Source of the DNA: JADKAV01 sp963769435
GTDB lineage: Bacteria; Actinomycetota; Actinomycetes; S36-B12; UBA10799
DNA: 64,000 nucleotides
NCBI GenBank assembly: GCA_963769435.1
Contig: CAVYLN010000001.1
Span: 248,001 to 312,000 of the forward strand
Direction of reading: 5' to 3'
The translations under genes were made by a program, and so were the position numbers. Below the pieces are notes generated by a model, which worked only from the letters and a program-made list of their open reading frames with translations, ran no database searches and had not been told where the DNA came from. Numbering within the stretch: position 1 is the stretch's first letter; every line of letters starts with the position of its first letter. Of this stretch, positions 27,441-36,401 are shown piece after piece.

Positions 27441-28793
27441 ATGGCTGATTCCGATTCCGTCGCTACTGGCAATTCCGAGGCCTTCGACCTCGACCGCGCA
27501 CACGTCTTTCACTCATGGAGTGCCCAAGGGGCGCTCAAGCCCCTGGTCTTCGAATCCGGTTCCGGGAGCCGACTGTGGGACTTCGAGGGCAACTCCTTCC
27601 TGGACTTCTCAAGCCAGCTGGTGAACCTGAACATCGGCCACCAGCATCCGAAGGTTGTGCAGGCGATCCAGGAGCAGGCCGCCGTGCAGGCCACTCTCGC
27701 CCCCCAGCACGCATCGCTCGTGCGCGGCCGGACCGCCAAGGCGATCAGCGAGGTCGCTCCGCCCGGGCACAACAAGGTCTTCTTCACCAACGGCGGTGCC
27801 GACGCCGCAGAGAACGCCATCCGCATGGCACGACTGCACACCGGTAAGCACAAGGTGCTCAGCTTCTACCGCAGCTACCACGGAAACACCGGAGCCGCGA
27901 TCAACGCGACCGGAGATCCGCGCCGGTGGCCCAACGAGTTCGCGTACGGTCATGTGCACTTCTTCGGGCCCTACCTGTACCGCACCTCCTTCTGGTCGGC
28001 CGACGAACAGCAGGAGACCGAACGGGCGCTGGCCCACCTCGAACAGGTCATCACGTTCGAGGGCCCGAACACCGTCGCCGCAGTGATCATCGAATCGGTG
28101 GTGGGCACCGCCGGTGTCCTCGTGCCCGCCACCCGGCTATCTCGAGGGCGTTCGCGCGCTGTGCGACAAGTACGGGATCGTCTACATCGCCGATGAGGTG
28201 ATGGCCGGATTCGGCCGGACCGGCGCCTGGCTGGCGATCGACCACTGGGGTGTCGACCCGGATCTGATCATCTTCGCGAAGGGATCCAACTCCGGGCTAC
28301 GTGCCCCTCGGTGGGGTCATCATCAGCGACGAGATCGCCGCGACGTTCGACGAGCGGGTGTTCCCCGGCGGGCTCACCTACAGCGGCCACCCGTTGGCGT
28401 GCGCATCGTCGCTGGCCACGATCGAGGTCATGCGCGAGGAGGGCATCGTCGAGCACGCCAAGAAACTCGGTGAAACCGTCATCGGGCCCGCGACTGCGCG
28501 AGCTGGCGCAGAAACACCCGGTGATCGGCGAGGTCCGGGGACTGGGGGTCTTCTGGGCCCTGGACCTGGTCACCGACCGCGCCACCCGTGCGCCCCTGGC
28601 CCCCTACGGCGGGACCAGCGAGGCCATGGGAGTGCTCACGAAGGCGTGCGTGTCCCGCGGCCTGCTCCCGTTCACCAACTTCAACCGCATGCACATCGTC
28701 CCGCCGTGCAACATCACGCAGGACGAGGTGCGCGAGGGCCTGGCCATCGTCGACGAGGCGCTCGGCGAGGTCGACAAGTACTACGAAGGCTGA
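27441..28793 (+). CDS. Class III omega-aminotransferase (three frame breaks)
   Basis: About 449 residues after removing extra bases near 28131-28136 (CCCGG), 28292-28296 (CCGGG) and 28484-28490 (GGGCCCG). Segments: LWDFEGNSFLDFSSQLVN, HNKVFFTNGGADAAENA, FYRSYHGNTGAA, YIADEVMAGFGRTG with the PLP Asp, Schiff-base lysine in IIFAKG followed by the restored NSGYVPLGGVIIS, and LPFTNFNRMHIVPPCNIT. It resembles beta-alanine/taurine:pyruvate and putrescine-type aminotransferases. With MmsA nearby, a beta-alanine to malonate semialdehyde step is attractive. ATG 27441 has a distant GAGGAG (about 20 nt), so initiation is not typical. Confidence 0.75.
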
Positions 28794-28802
28794 CGGGGCA
28801 GC

Positions 28803-28863
28803 CAACGCACGAACCGGTTGGCGAAACCCCTGATGCCCGCCTCCCCAACCAGTTCGTGCGTTG
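28803..28863. terminator. Large inverted repeat after the aminotransferase
   Basis: CAACGCACGAACCGGTTGG (28803-28821) and CCAACCAGTTCGTGCGTTG (28845-28863) are complementary with one mismatch over 19 bp, 23-nt loop. It begins 9 nt after the stop. A second small dyad TGGTTGAG/CTCAACCA follows at about 28911-28938 and repeats the AACCAGTTC word. Confidence 0.6.
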
Positions 28864-28955
28864 AACCTGGGCCTTTCGCCCCTTTTGCACCTTTGTGGCC
28901 GCAGGAAGTGGTTGAGGTCTGGCCCGACTCAACCAGTTCCCGCGGACCCGACCGT

Positions 28956-28993
28956 GTTACATCCCCGAAACAACCGGGTGACGGACGGGAAAC
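28956..28993 (+). promoter_or_regulatory. GlnR-type binding site upstream of glnA
   Basis: GTTAC-N6-GAAAC-N6-GTGAC-N6-GAAAC, exactly the tandem a-site/b-site spacing of the actinobacterial GlnR consensus. It ends 92 bp before the glnA ATG. TATGGT at 29004-29009 is a possible -10 just downstream, consistent with activation in nitrogen limitation. Confidence 0.8.
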
Positions 28994-29085
28994 GCAAGAC
29001 TCGTATGGTCGGACCAGACGCACGCCGATGGCGAGCGCACAAACCGGGTGGGGGCCGCCCCACCATCCGACTACTAGGGAGTCCG

Positions 29086-30521
29086 ATGTTCAGTAATCCT
29101 GACGAGGTAATGCGGTACATCCAGGAAGAGGACGTGAAGTTCATCGACGTCCGGTTCTGCGATCTGCCGGGCGTCATGCAGCACTTCAATGTGCCGGCCA
29201 AGAGCGTCGACGAGGACTTCTTCGCCAACGGTCAGATGTTCGACGGCTCATCGATCCGCGGGTTCCAGGCCATCCACGAGTCGGACATGAAACTCACGCC
29301 CGATCTCGGCAGCGCCTACCTGGACCCCTTCCGCGCTGAGAAGACGCTGATCATCAACATGTCGATCCGTGACCCGTTCACCGATGAGCTGTACAGCCGC
29401 GACCCTCGCAACATCGCCGCCAAGGCCGAGGCCTACCTGCAGTCCACCGGCATCGCCGACACCGCCTACTTCGCACCGGAGGCTGAGTTCTACATCTTCG
29501 ACTCGGTGCGGTTCGAGACCAAGCAGAATGCCGGCTACTACTTCATCGACTCGATCGAGGGCAAGTGGAACTCCGGCCGTGAGCACGAGTTGGACGGCGA
29601 CCCGAACCGTGGATACAAGACCCCCTACAAGGGTGGCTACTTCCCGGTGCCCCCGGTCGACCACTACGCCGACCTGCGCGACCAGATGACCAAGACCCTC
29701 GACGAGGTCGGCCTGAGCGTGGAGCGCGCCCACCACGAGGTCGGCACCGCGGGTCAGGCGGAGATCAACTACCGCTTCGACACGCTCGCGAAGGCCGCGG
29801 ACGACGTCATGAAGTTCAAGTACGTCATCAAGAACGTCGGCTGGGCCGCGGGCAAGTCCGTGACCTTCATGCCGAAGCCGATCTTCGGTGACAACGGCTC
29901 CGGCATGCACTGCCACCAGTCGCTGTGGAAGGACGGCGTGCCGCTGTTCTACGACGAGCTCGGATACGCGGGCCTGTCGGACATGGCCCGCTGGTACATC
30001 GGCGGTCTGCTGAAGCACGCGCCCGGCGGTGCTGGCGTTCACGAACCCGACGGTGAACTCCTACCACCGTCTGGTGCCCGGCTTCGAGGCCCCGGTCAAC
30101 CTGGTGTACTCGCAGCGCAACCGCTCGGCCTGCATCCGCATCCCGATCACGGGCAACAACCCGAAGGCCAAGCGCATCGAGTTCCGCGTGCCGGACCCCT
30201 CGAGCAACCCGTATCTGGCCTTCTCGGCGATGCTGATGGCCGGAATCGACGGCATCAAGAACAAGATCGAGCCGGTGGAGCCGGTCGACAAGGACCTGTA
30301 CGAGTTGCCGCCGGACGAGGCAGCCAACATCCCGCAGGTGCCCGGGCACGCTGTCCGACGTGCTCGACGCGCTCGAAGCCGACCACGACTTCCTCACCGA
30401 GGGCAACGTCTTCACCGACGACCTCATCGAGACGTGGATCGACTACAAGCGGACCAACGAGGTGGACCCGATCCGCCTGCGCCCGCACCCGCACGAGTTC
30501 GAGATGTACTACGACATCTAG
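29086..30521 (+). CDS. glnA: Glutamine synthetase type I (two frame breaks)
   Basis: ATP-dependent synthesis of glutamine from glutamate and ammonium, dodecameric, cytosolic. About 477 residues after removing one extra G near 30023-30026 and one near 30342-30347, both in CCCGG contexts. Markers: QMFDGSSIRGF, FYIFDSVRF with metal ligands, HHEVGTAGQAEI, KSVTFMPKPIFGDNGSGMH, the NRSACIRIP loop, and the adenylylation tyrosine in KDLYELPPDEA, the target of GlnE (45822-48746). The start ATG 29086 follows AGGGAG. An essential gene broken twice by the same kind of base argues for sequencing error. Regulation: GlnR box upstream, covalent adenylylation by GlnE. Confidence 0.95.
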
Positions 30522-30533
30522 GCCGTCCAAGAC

Positions 30534-30574
30534 ATTCGGCCCCGAACCTGCGTCCTGCAGGTTCGGGGCCGAAT
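30534..30574. terminator. Strong hairpin terminator after glnA
   Basis: A perfect 18-bp stem (30534-30551 with 30557-30574) around loop GTCCT begins 13 nt after the glnA stop. It is symmetric, so it may also stop transcripts from the convergent helicase gene. Confidence 0.85.
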
Positions 30575-30591
30575 TCGTTGTGCCGCGCGAG

Positions 30592-30681
30592 TGTCCGGAT
30601 TTGCATGATGATCATCGAAGAAGCAGACCTGTCCTGCGGGACGGGAACAACTCCCCCATGATCATCATGCAAATCCGGACA
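30592..30681. repeat. 90-nt element with perfect 24-bp inverted arms
   Basis: 30592-30615 and 30658-30681 are exact reverse complements (TGTCCGGATTTGC... and ...GCAAATCCGGACA), with a 42-nt non-palindromic centre. Arms are AT-richer than the surroundings and contain the palindrome ATGATCAT. It lies between the glnA terminator and the helicase stop, and 60 nt separate it from the helicase 3' end. Possible miniature mobile element, second terminator or structured RNA. Confidence 0.7.
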
Positions 30682-30740
30682 TGCAGGACGTCGGCCGAGG
30701 GGGGCGCACCTCGCCACCCACACCGGACCCGGACCGGGGG

Positions 30741-32867
30741 CTAGGCCGACTGCGACAGCGCGTCCGTCAACATCCCCACAAGCGCCTCGAGTTGCACATC
30801 CGCCGAGGAGGTCGACTCCTCGTCCGAACCGTCGAGTGCCCGGGCCGCGAGACCGGCTTTGCTGTCGATGAGTTCCGCGACTCTGGTGTCGATCGTCTGC
30901 GCGGCGATGATGCGCCATGCCGTGACCGGCTCCTCCTGACCGATTCGGTGGATGCGGTCGATCGCCTGCCTTTGCTGGGCATCGGTCCACGGGAGTTCGG
31001 CGAGCACCATGTTCGAGGCGACCTGCAGGTTCAGGCCCACGCCTGCCGCGGTGATGGAGCAGACCGCCACGGCGACGTCCGGATCCTTCACGAAGGCGTC
31101 GATGTTCTTCTGGCGCACCTTCGGGGTCTGATCACCACGGATCGACGAGTAGCCGATCCCGCGCATGGCGAAGGACTGTTCGGCAAGATCCATCACGTCG
31201 ACGTGCTTGGCGAAGAAGACGACCTTTCCGACGTTGCGCACCAGTTGTGCCGTGTAGTCGGCAGCCGGTCCGGCCTTGGCCTGCCCGATACGCCTGAGCA
31301 GGGCGAACACGTTCTCACCGGACTTCGTCGACTTGTCGTCGCGAACCGACGTGGCGACGCGTCGCACGAGGTCATGGTCGATGCCGTCCTGCGCCGGTCC
31401 CGAGGCACGGGTGGCCAGGGCGGTCTCGTACCGGGACACAAGGCGTCGCACGAGCTCACGCTCGGCCTCCCTGATCGAGCGCCCGGCCTCATCGTCGAGT
31501 TCGACCGGGAGGTCGGCGACGCGTCGCGCCGGAATGCTCGCGGCGACGTCGACCTTCCGACGCCTGACGATGCCGAGGTCGATCACACTCTGGCGCGCGG
31601 AACGGTAGAACCCCGGGTCGACCGGCGTCAGGCCGGTCCGCTCGAGGGAATCCATCAACTCGGCGCCTGGCTTCTTGTCATCGATCCATCCGAGGAACTG
31701 CCAGATCGCACGGAAATCCTCGATGTCGTTGATCAGCGGGGTGCCGGTGAGGGCCATCAGCAGGGGACGTACGGTGCGTGCGCGGATTCGCTCTGACAGT
31801 TGCAGCACGTGCTGGGAACGCTGGGACTTCTTGTTCTTGATGAAGTGGGCCTCGTCCACGACCATGCCACGAAGCCCCAGATCACCGAGCCACCCGACGT
31901 GGCGGTCGAGGACCTCGTAGTTGACGATCACGATGTCGGCGAACCCGTCGATCGAATCGCCGTCACCGTGGATGACCGTCGCGGGGTGGTTGGGCGTCCA
32001 CAGTGCAGCCTCGCGCGCCCAGTTGGTCTTCACCACGTTCGGTACGACCGCGAGCAGCGGATAGGCGTTGGCGGCCTTGGCGGCGAGCAGTGCCTGCGCG
32101 GTCTTGCCCAGGCCGGGTTCGTCGGCGAGCAGGAAGGTGCGGTGGCCGGCTTCGGCGGCGGCGACCACCCGGGCCTGGTGCGGCATGAGTTCCAGAGCAC
32201 CGGGCACGCGCACGGCTGACGGCTCGGGCAGATCCATACACGCCGGGGCTGAGCCACCGGCCTCCTCGAACGACCGGAACAGCGGCTCGAGCAATTCCCA
32301 TCCGGCCAGGCGGTGCGCGCGGGTCGGGGTCTGCTCGGCCGAAGAGAAGTCGGGGGCGAGGAAGGGGTTGGCCAGTTGCCGGGAGACGACCGATTGTGGG
32401 ACCACCGCGTGCCGAGTCGGTGCCTCGGCGGGGTCCTCGGGGGGCTCCTCCTCGGGCTCAGGTTCGATTCCCGCCTCGATCAGCATCTCTCGCTTCAGCG
32501 ACTTGGCCGCCTCCGACACCACCGCGTCGTCGGTGAGCAACGTGAGCAACGAGGTGTCGCGGGCAGCCGTCTTCGCGAGGATCATCGCGATGCCATCGAG
32601 TCGCTTGAGCTGACCCGCCCGATAGGTCTCACTGCTGGTCGTGTCCAGCATCACTTGGGCACGCTCATCGCGGACCAGTAGAGCCACGACCTGGAACTTC
32701 GTACGCACCGAACGTTTCGCAGGACCGCGCTGGACCGCTGACTCGACTTCACGCACAGCGCGGGCGAGCACGGGGATGATGCCCTCGTTGTCGAGGTCGC
32801 GGACAGAACGCCGGTTCCGGTTCCCGGAGCGGCGAGCACCTGCCCTACGCTGACCTCGTTTGGCCAC
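30741..32867 (-). CDS. SNF2-family DEAH helicase-like ATPase
   Basis: 708 residues, intact. Motif I DEPGLGKTAQALLA, motif II DEAH, motif III LTGTP, then the helicase C-terminal domain with SIRGDQTPKVRQKNIDAF and motif VI QRQAIDRIHRIGQ. The first 200 residues are basic then acidic (a Glu/Pro run EPEPEEEPPEDP) and unlike known domains. SNF2 proteins use ATP to move along DNA or remodel protein-DNA contacts. The role here is unknown. GTG 32867 is chosen by AGGAGGAG 5 nt upstream; the frame extends further without support. No restriction, methylase or defence partner adjoins it, which speaks against a DISARM- or BREX-type module. Confidence 0.85.
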   Translation of the reverse strand: MAKRGQRRAGARRSGNRNRRSVRDLDNEGIIPVLARAVREVESAVQRGPAKRSVRTKFQVVALLVRDERAQVMLDTTSSETYRAGQLKRLDGIAMILAKTAARDTSLLTLLTDDAVVSEAAKSLKREMLIEAGIEPEPEEEPPEDPAEAPTRHAVVPQSVVSRQLANPFLAPDFSSAEQTPTRAHRLAGWELLEPLFRSFEEAGGSAPACMDLPEPSAVRVPGALELMPHQARVVAAAEAGHRTFLLADEPGLGKTAQALLAAKAANAYPLLAVVPNVVKTNWAREAALWTPNHPATVIHGDGDSIDGFADIVIVNYEVLDRHVGWLGDLGLRGMVVDEAHFIKNKKSQRSQHVLQLSERIRARTVRPLLMALTGTPLINDIEDFRAIWQFLGWIDDKKPGAELMDSLERTGLTPVDPGFYRSARQSVIDLGIVRRRKVDVAASIPARRVADLPVELDDEAGRSIREAERELVRRLVSRYETALATRASGPAQDGIDHDLVRRVATSVRDDKSTKSGENVFALLRRIGQAKAGPAADYTAQLVRNVGKVVFFAKHVDVMDLAEQSFAMRGIGYSSIRGDQTPKVRQKNIDAFVKDPDVAVAVCSITAAGVGLNLQVASNMVLAELPWTDAQQRQAIDRIHRIGQEEPVTAWRIIAAQTIDTRVAELIDSKAGLAARALDGSDEESTSSADVQLEALVGMLTDALSQSA

Positions 32868-33192
32868 GATCTCCTCCTCTGGCACGCACCGGCGGTGGCG
32901 CTGTTCGCCCCCCGGGTGCAGGCCTGCCGCCCCGGCCCTGAACTCCGCGACGGTTGCCCGACAACGCGCGAGGCACAGACCCACCGCCCGTCGACGGGCA
33001 TCGCCGACACCTCATTGTCCGCGCACGAGGCGGAGTTCTCAATCTACGACGCGAGGCACTTCCACACTAGACAGGAGTCCGGCCGGCCCAGCACGCGCGT
33101 CCCAGACCTGGCACAACCCGAGTCGCAAACCCGTGCCGGCGGACGTCACCTTTGGGGCTCCCGACCACACAACGGGTGCTTAACTGTCTGCC
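32868..33192. other. 325-bp divergent intergenic region
   Basis: Lies between the helicase and amidohydrolase starts. It holds the helicase ribosome-binding site at its left edge and a weak -10-like TTAACT (33180-33185) 7 nt before ATG 33193. I see no hairpin, operator or small gene in the rest. Confidence 0.4.
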
Positions 33193-34794
33193 ATGCCGCC
33201 CGCCGATCTGGTCATCACCGGGGCCCGCAACTGGGGCACCACCACCCAAGCGATCGGGGTCACCGCAGATCGGATCGTCCCTGCTGAGATCGGCCCCCGG
33301 ACCCGTGTGATCGAAGCCGCGGGGAAGACACTTCTGCCCGGCTTCCAGGACGCCCACGTCCACGCGCCCTTCGCCGGGCTCAACCGCCTCCGGATATGGC
33401 TCAACGACGCCGACGGCAAGGACGACTACCTGCGCATCGTGGCCGATCGTGCTCGCACCGGTCCGAGGACCGGCTGGCTCACCGGTGGCGGGTGGTCGAT
33501 GACCGCTTTCCCCGGCGGCATCCCCGACAAGCGCGATCTCGACGCCATCGTGCCCGACCGGCCCGTGTTCCTGTTCAACCGCGACGTGCACGGCGCCTGG
33601 GTCAACTCGCGCGCCCTTGAACTGGCCGGGATCACCGCGCACACACCCGACCCCCCAGATGGTCGGATCGAACGTGACCCGCTGACCGGTGAACCGACCG
33701 GCACCCTGCACGAAGGCGCGGCGTACTGGATGAACGAACACGTGGTCCCCGCGCCCACCCAGGCGCAGTGGGAGGCGGCGATCCTCAACGGACAGGAGCA
33801 CCTGCACTCCCTGGGAATCACGGCCTGGCAGGACGCCTGGGTCACCCCGGCCACCCAGGCTGCATACCTGAGCCTCGCCGGCGACGGCCGCCTGAGCGCC
33901 CGGGTCGTGGGTGCACTCTGGTGGGATCGGCATCGCGGCCTGGAACAGATCGACGACTTGCTCGAGCGACGCACTCAAGGCGCGGGCGGCTTCCACCCGA
34001 GTTCGGTGAAACTGATGCTCGACGGGGTTCTTGAGAACTACACGGGGGCGCTGCTGGAGCCGTACTGCGACGGGTGCGGTGGCCATACCGACAACTCCGG
34101 CCTGTCCTACATCGATCCGGAGTTGCTCAACCGTGCCGTGGTCCGTCTGGATGCCGAAGGACTACAGGTACACATGCACGCCATCGGGGACCGTGCGGTG
34201 CGGATGGGCCTGGACGCCGTGCAGGAGGCCCGGAAGCACAACGGCACCACCGACAACCGCCACCACATAGCTCACCTGCAGATCGTGGACCCCGAGGACA
34301 TCCCGAGGTTCTCAGCGCTCGGGGTGGTGGCGAACTGTCAGATGTACTGGGCCTCCAGCGATCCGCAGATGGACGAACTCACGATCCCGTTCCTCGGCCC
34401 GGAACGTTCACAGCGGCAGTACCCCTTCGCGTCACTGCGGCGGGCGGGCACACGACTGGCCGCGGGCAGCGACTGGTCGGTGTCGACCGCCAATCCTCTG
34501 GCGCAGATCGAGGTGGGCGCCACCCGGGTGGATCCCTGCGACCGCGACGGCCCGCCCTTTCTGGCCACCGAGTCAGTCGACGTGCACACCGGTGTCGAGG
34601 CTTTCACTCGCGGATCGGCCCACGTCAACCATGACGACGACGCGGGTTCTCTGGAGGTCGGCCGACGGGCGGACCTCGTGCTCCTGGGAGCCGACATCAC
34701 TCTCGGCGAACTGGCCACCGGCCGCGGCCTGGCCGACGTCCCCATCGAAGTCACCCTCGCCTCCGGCCGGGTCGTCCACGACATCCTGACGTGA
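33193..34794 (+). CDS. Amidohydrolase (Amidohydro_3, YtcJ-like)
   Basis: 533-residue metal-dependent hydrolase of the TIM-barrel amidohydrolase superfamily, intact. Metal ligands: the HxH motif in LLPGFQDAHVHAPFAG, histidines in VHMHAIGDRAV and HHIAHLQIVD, and the late aspartate in LAAGSDWSVS. The N-terminal beta-sandwich part starts LVITGARNWG and the C-terminus closes it (GRRADLVLLGADITL). No signal peptide, so cytosolic. Substrate unknown: family members hydrolyse N-acyl or exocyclic amides. Its stop overlaps the GTG of the next gene (GTGA), coupling it to a membrane hydrolase. Confidence 0.85.
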   Translation: MPPADLVITGARNWGTTTQAIGVTADRIVPAEIGPRTRVIEAAGKTLLPGFQDAHVHAPFAGLNRLRIWLNDADGKDDYLRIVADRARTGPRTGWLTGGGWSMTAFPGGIPDKRDLDAIVPDRPVFLFNRDVHGAWVNSRALELAGITAHTPDPPDGRIERDPLTGEPTGTLHEGAAYWMNEHVVPAPTQAQWEAAILNGQEHLHSLGITAWQDAWVTPATQAAYLSLAGDGRLSARVVGALWWDRHRGLEQIDDLLERRTQGAGGFHPSSVKLMLDGVLENYTGALLEPYCDGCGGHTDNSGLSYIDPELLNRAVVRLDAEGLQVHMHAIGDRAVRMGLDAVQEARKHNGTTDNRHHIAHLQIVDPEDIPRFSALGVVANCQMYWASSDPQMDELTIPFLGPERSQRQYPFASLRRAGTRLAAGSDWSVSTANPLAQIEVGATRVDPCDRDGPPFLATESVDVHTGVEAFTRGSAHVNHDDDAGSLEVGRRADLVLLGADITLGELATGRGLADVPIEVTLASGRVVHDILT

Positions 34795-36395
34795 GGCCAC
34801 CGTCGTTCGCGGGACCGGTCGGCGCCGCGGTGGGTGCGGCCCTGAGCGTCGCACCCTCGTTGGTCCCCCGGTCCGCCCCCATCCAGGGCCTGCTCATGGG
34901 GGTGTTGGCAGCCTTGGCCTACGGGGTCGCGACGCTACTGGGCTGGGTCCTCCGCCGCATCCGCCACGACCCGCACTGGCGTTCGGACAGGACCACCCGA
35001 CGCCTCGTCGGTGGCGCTGGCATTCTGCTCGTCGGCGCCGCCCTGGCCACTGGTTGGACCTGGCAGACCGAGCTCGCCCGCGTGACGGGCACCGCCACAC
35101 CTTCCTGGTGGTGGGGCCCGGTGTCACTGCTGGTCGGTGCGATCGTGCTCGTCGCCCTGATCGGGATCGGGCGCGGGGTCCGATGGCTCATCGGGCGCCT
35201 GGATGCCGGGCTGCGACGGATCAGCCCGCCGCGGGTGGCGACGGCATCGGCGGTGACAGTGGGGCTCCTGGTGGGGGTGGTGACCGTCGACCGGCTCCCC
35301 GAGGTGATGGTCTCGGCGCTGGACCCGCTGTTCCGCGCTCAGAACGCGGCGACTCCGACCGGGGTGCGACCCCCCACAAGCCCCGTGGTCTCCGGGGGCC
35401 CCTCATCGAAGATCGCATGGTCGGCGCTGGGATCTCAGGGCAGGGCCTTCGTCTCCGCGGTCACCCCCAGCGGAGAACTCAGCAGGTTCTCCGGCAAGCC
35501 TGCGCGCGACCCGATCCGGGTGTTCGTCGGCGTCGACTCCGCCACCAGCGCGCAGCGACGGGCCGACCTGGCGGTCGAGGAACTCGAGCGTTTCGGCGCT
35601 TTCGATCGCTCGGTGATCGCGGTGGGCACCAGCGCGGGTTCCGGGACAGTGGACCCTGGCGAGGTCACGCCGTTGGAGTACCTGCTCAACGGGAATGTCG
35701 CAACCGTGTCGACGCAGTACTCGATACTGCCCAGTTTTCTGTCCTTCCTCGTCGACCGCCCCAATTCGGTCGCCGAGTCCAAGGCCCTGATCACGGCGGT
35801 CAGGGCGCGGGCGGCCACTGTCCGCGCCGACCGACGCCCAAGGATTGTCGTGTTCGGGGAGAGCCTGGGGGCGTACGGTTCGAGCGGCGCCTTCCAGGAT
35901 CTTCCGGAACTGCTACGGACGACCGACGGGGCGATGTTCCAGGGACCGCCGAATGCCAGCACCCTCTGGCGTCGATACACCGACGCGCGCGATCCCGGCT
36001 CGCCGGAGCGCCTGCCCACCTACGACCAAGGGCGACATCTGCGGTGGGCCAACCTGCCGCCGGACCTGCAGTCCCCCACCACGCCGTTCGTAGCACCGCG
36101 TGCGGTCTTCCTTCAGAACGCCTCGGATCCGGTGGTGTGGTGGTCCCCGCAGGTCGCATGGCGCAGGCCGGACTGGCTGGCGCAGCCCCGGGGCCCGGGG
36201 GTGATGGACTGGCCGTGGATACCCCTGGTCACGTTCGCCGGTCTGACCGGAGACATGCTGAACAGTCAGGGCGTCCCTCCCGGCCACGGGCACGTGTACG
36301 GCACGGATCCGGTGTATGCCTGGGCGGACATCCTGCGCCCGCAGGAGTGGACCCGCGCAGACACCCGACGCCTTGCCGAGGAACTGCAGGGCTGA
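34791..36395 (+). CDS. Abhydrolase_9 membrane alpha/beta hydrolase
   Basis: 534 residues. The N-terminal half holds four or so membrane spans (LLMGVLAALAYGVATLLGWV, LVGGAGILLVGAALATGW, PVSLLVGAIVLVALIGIG, TASAVTVGLLVGVVTVDRL). The C-terminal half is a predicted hydrolase with VFGESLGAYGSSGAF carrying the nucleophilic serine, WWSPQVAWRRPDWL, and a late histidine in PPGHGHVYG. This Abhydrolase_9 arrangement is largely actinobacterial and uncharacterised, and the catalytic half may face the outside. GTG 34791 overlaps the amidohydrolase stop. Confidence 0.85.
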   Translation: MRPPSFAGPVGAAVGAALSVAPSLVPRSAPIQGLLMGVLAALAYGVATLLGWVLRRIRHDPHWRSDRTTRRLVGGAGILLVGAALATGWTWQTELARVTGTATPSWWWGPVSLLVGAIVLVALIGIGRGVRWLIGRLDAGLRRISPPRVATASAVTVGLLVGVVTVDRLPEVMVSALDPLFRAQNAATPTGVRPPTSPVVSGGPSSKIAWSALGSQGRAFVSAVTPSGELSRFSGKPARDPIRVFVGVDSATSAQRRADLAVEELERFGAFDRSVIAVGTSAGSGTVDPGEVTPLEYLLNGNVATVSTQYSILPSFLSFLVDRPNSVAESKALITAVRARAATVRADRRPRIVVFGESLGAYGSSGAFQDLPELLRTTDGAMFQGPPNASTLWRRYTDARDPGSPERLPTYDQGRHLRWANLPPDLQSPTTPFVAPRAVFLQNASDPVVWWSPQVAWRRPDWLAQPRGPGVMDWPWIPLVTFAGLTGDMLNSQGVPPGHGHVYGTDPVYAWADILRPQEWTRADTRRLAEELQG

Positions 36396-36401
36396 CGACT
36401 C

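Noticed and set aside
27540..27565. tRNA T-arm-like word TTCGAATCC
   Set aside because: It lies inside the aminotransferase reading frame and no acceptor or anticodon arms can be folded around it.
30021..30350. Programmed frameshifting in glnA
   Set aside because: Two separate one-base insertions at CCCGG in a gene not known to frameshift, and the same pattern in about fifteen unrelated genes. Error is simpler.
32455..32480. GGTTCGATTCCCGCC, another T-arm-like stretch
   Set aside because: Inside the helicase gene; no complementary cloverleaf on either strand.
30741..36395. Defence island (helicase plus hydrolases)
   Set aside because: No methylase, nuclease, reverse transcriptase, toxin or phage-response gene adjoins the SNF2 protein, and the hydrolases look metabolic.
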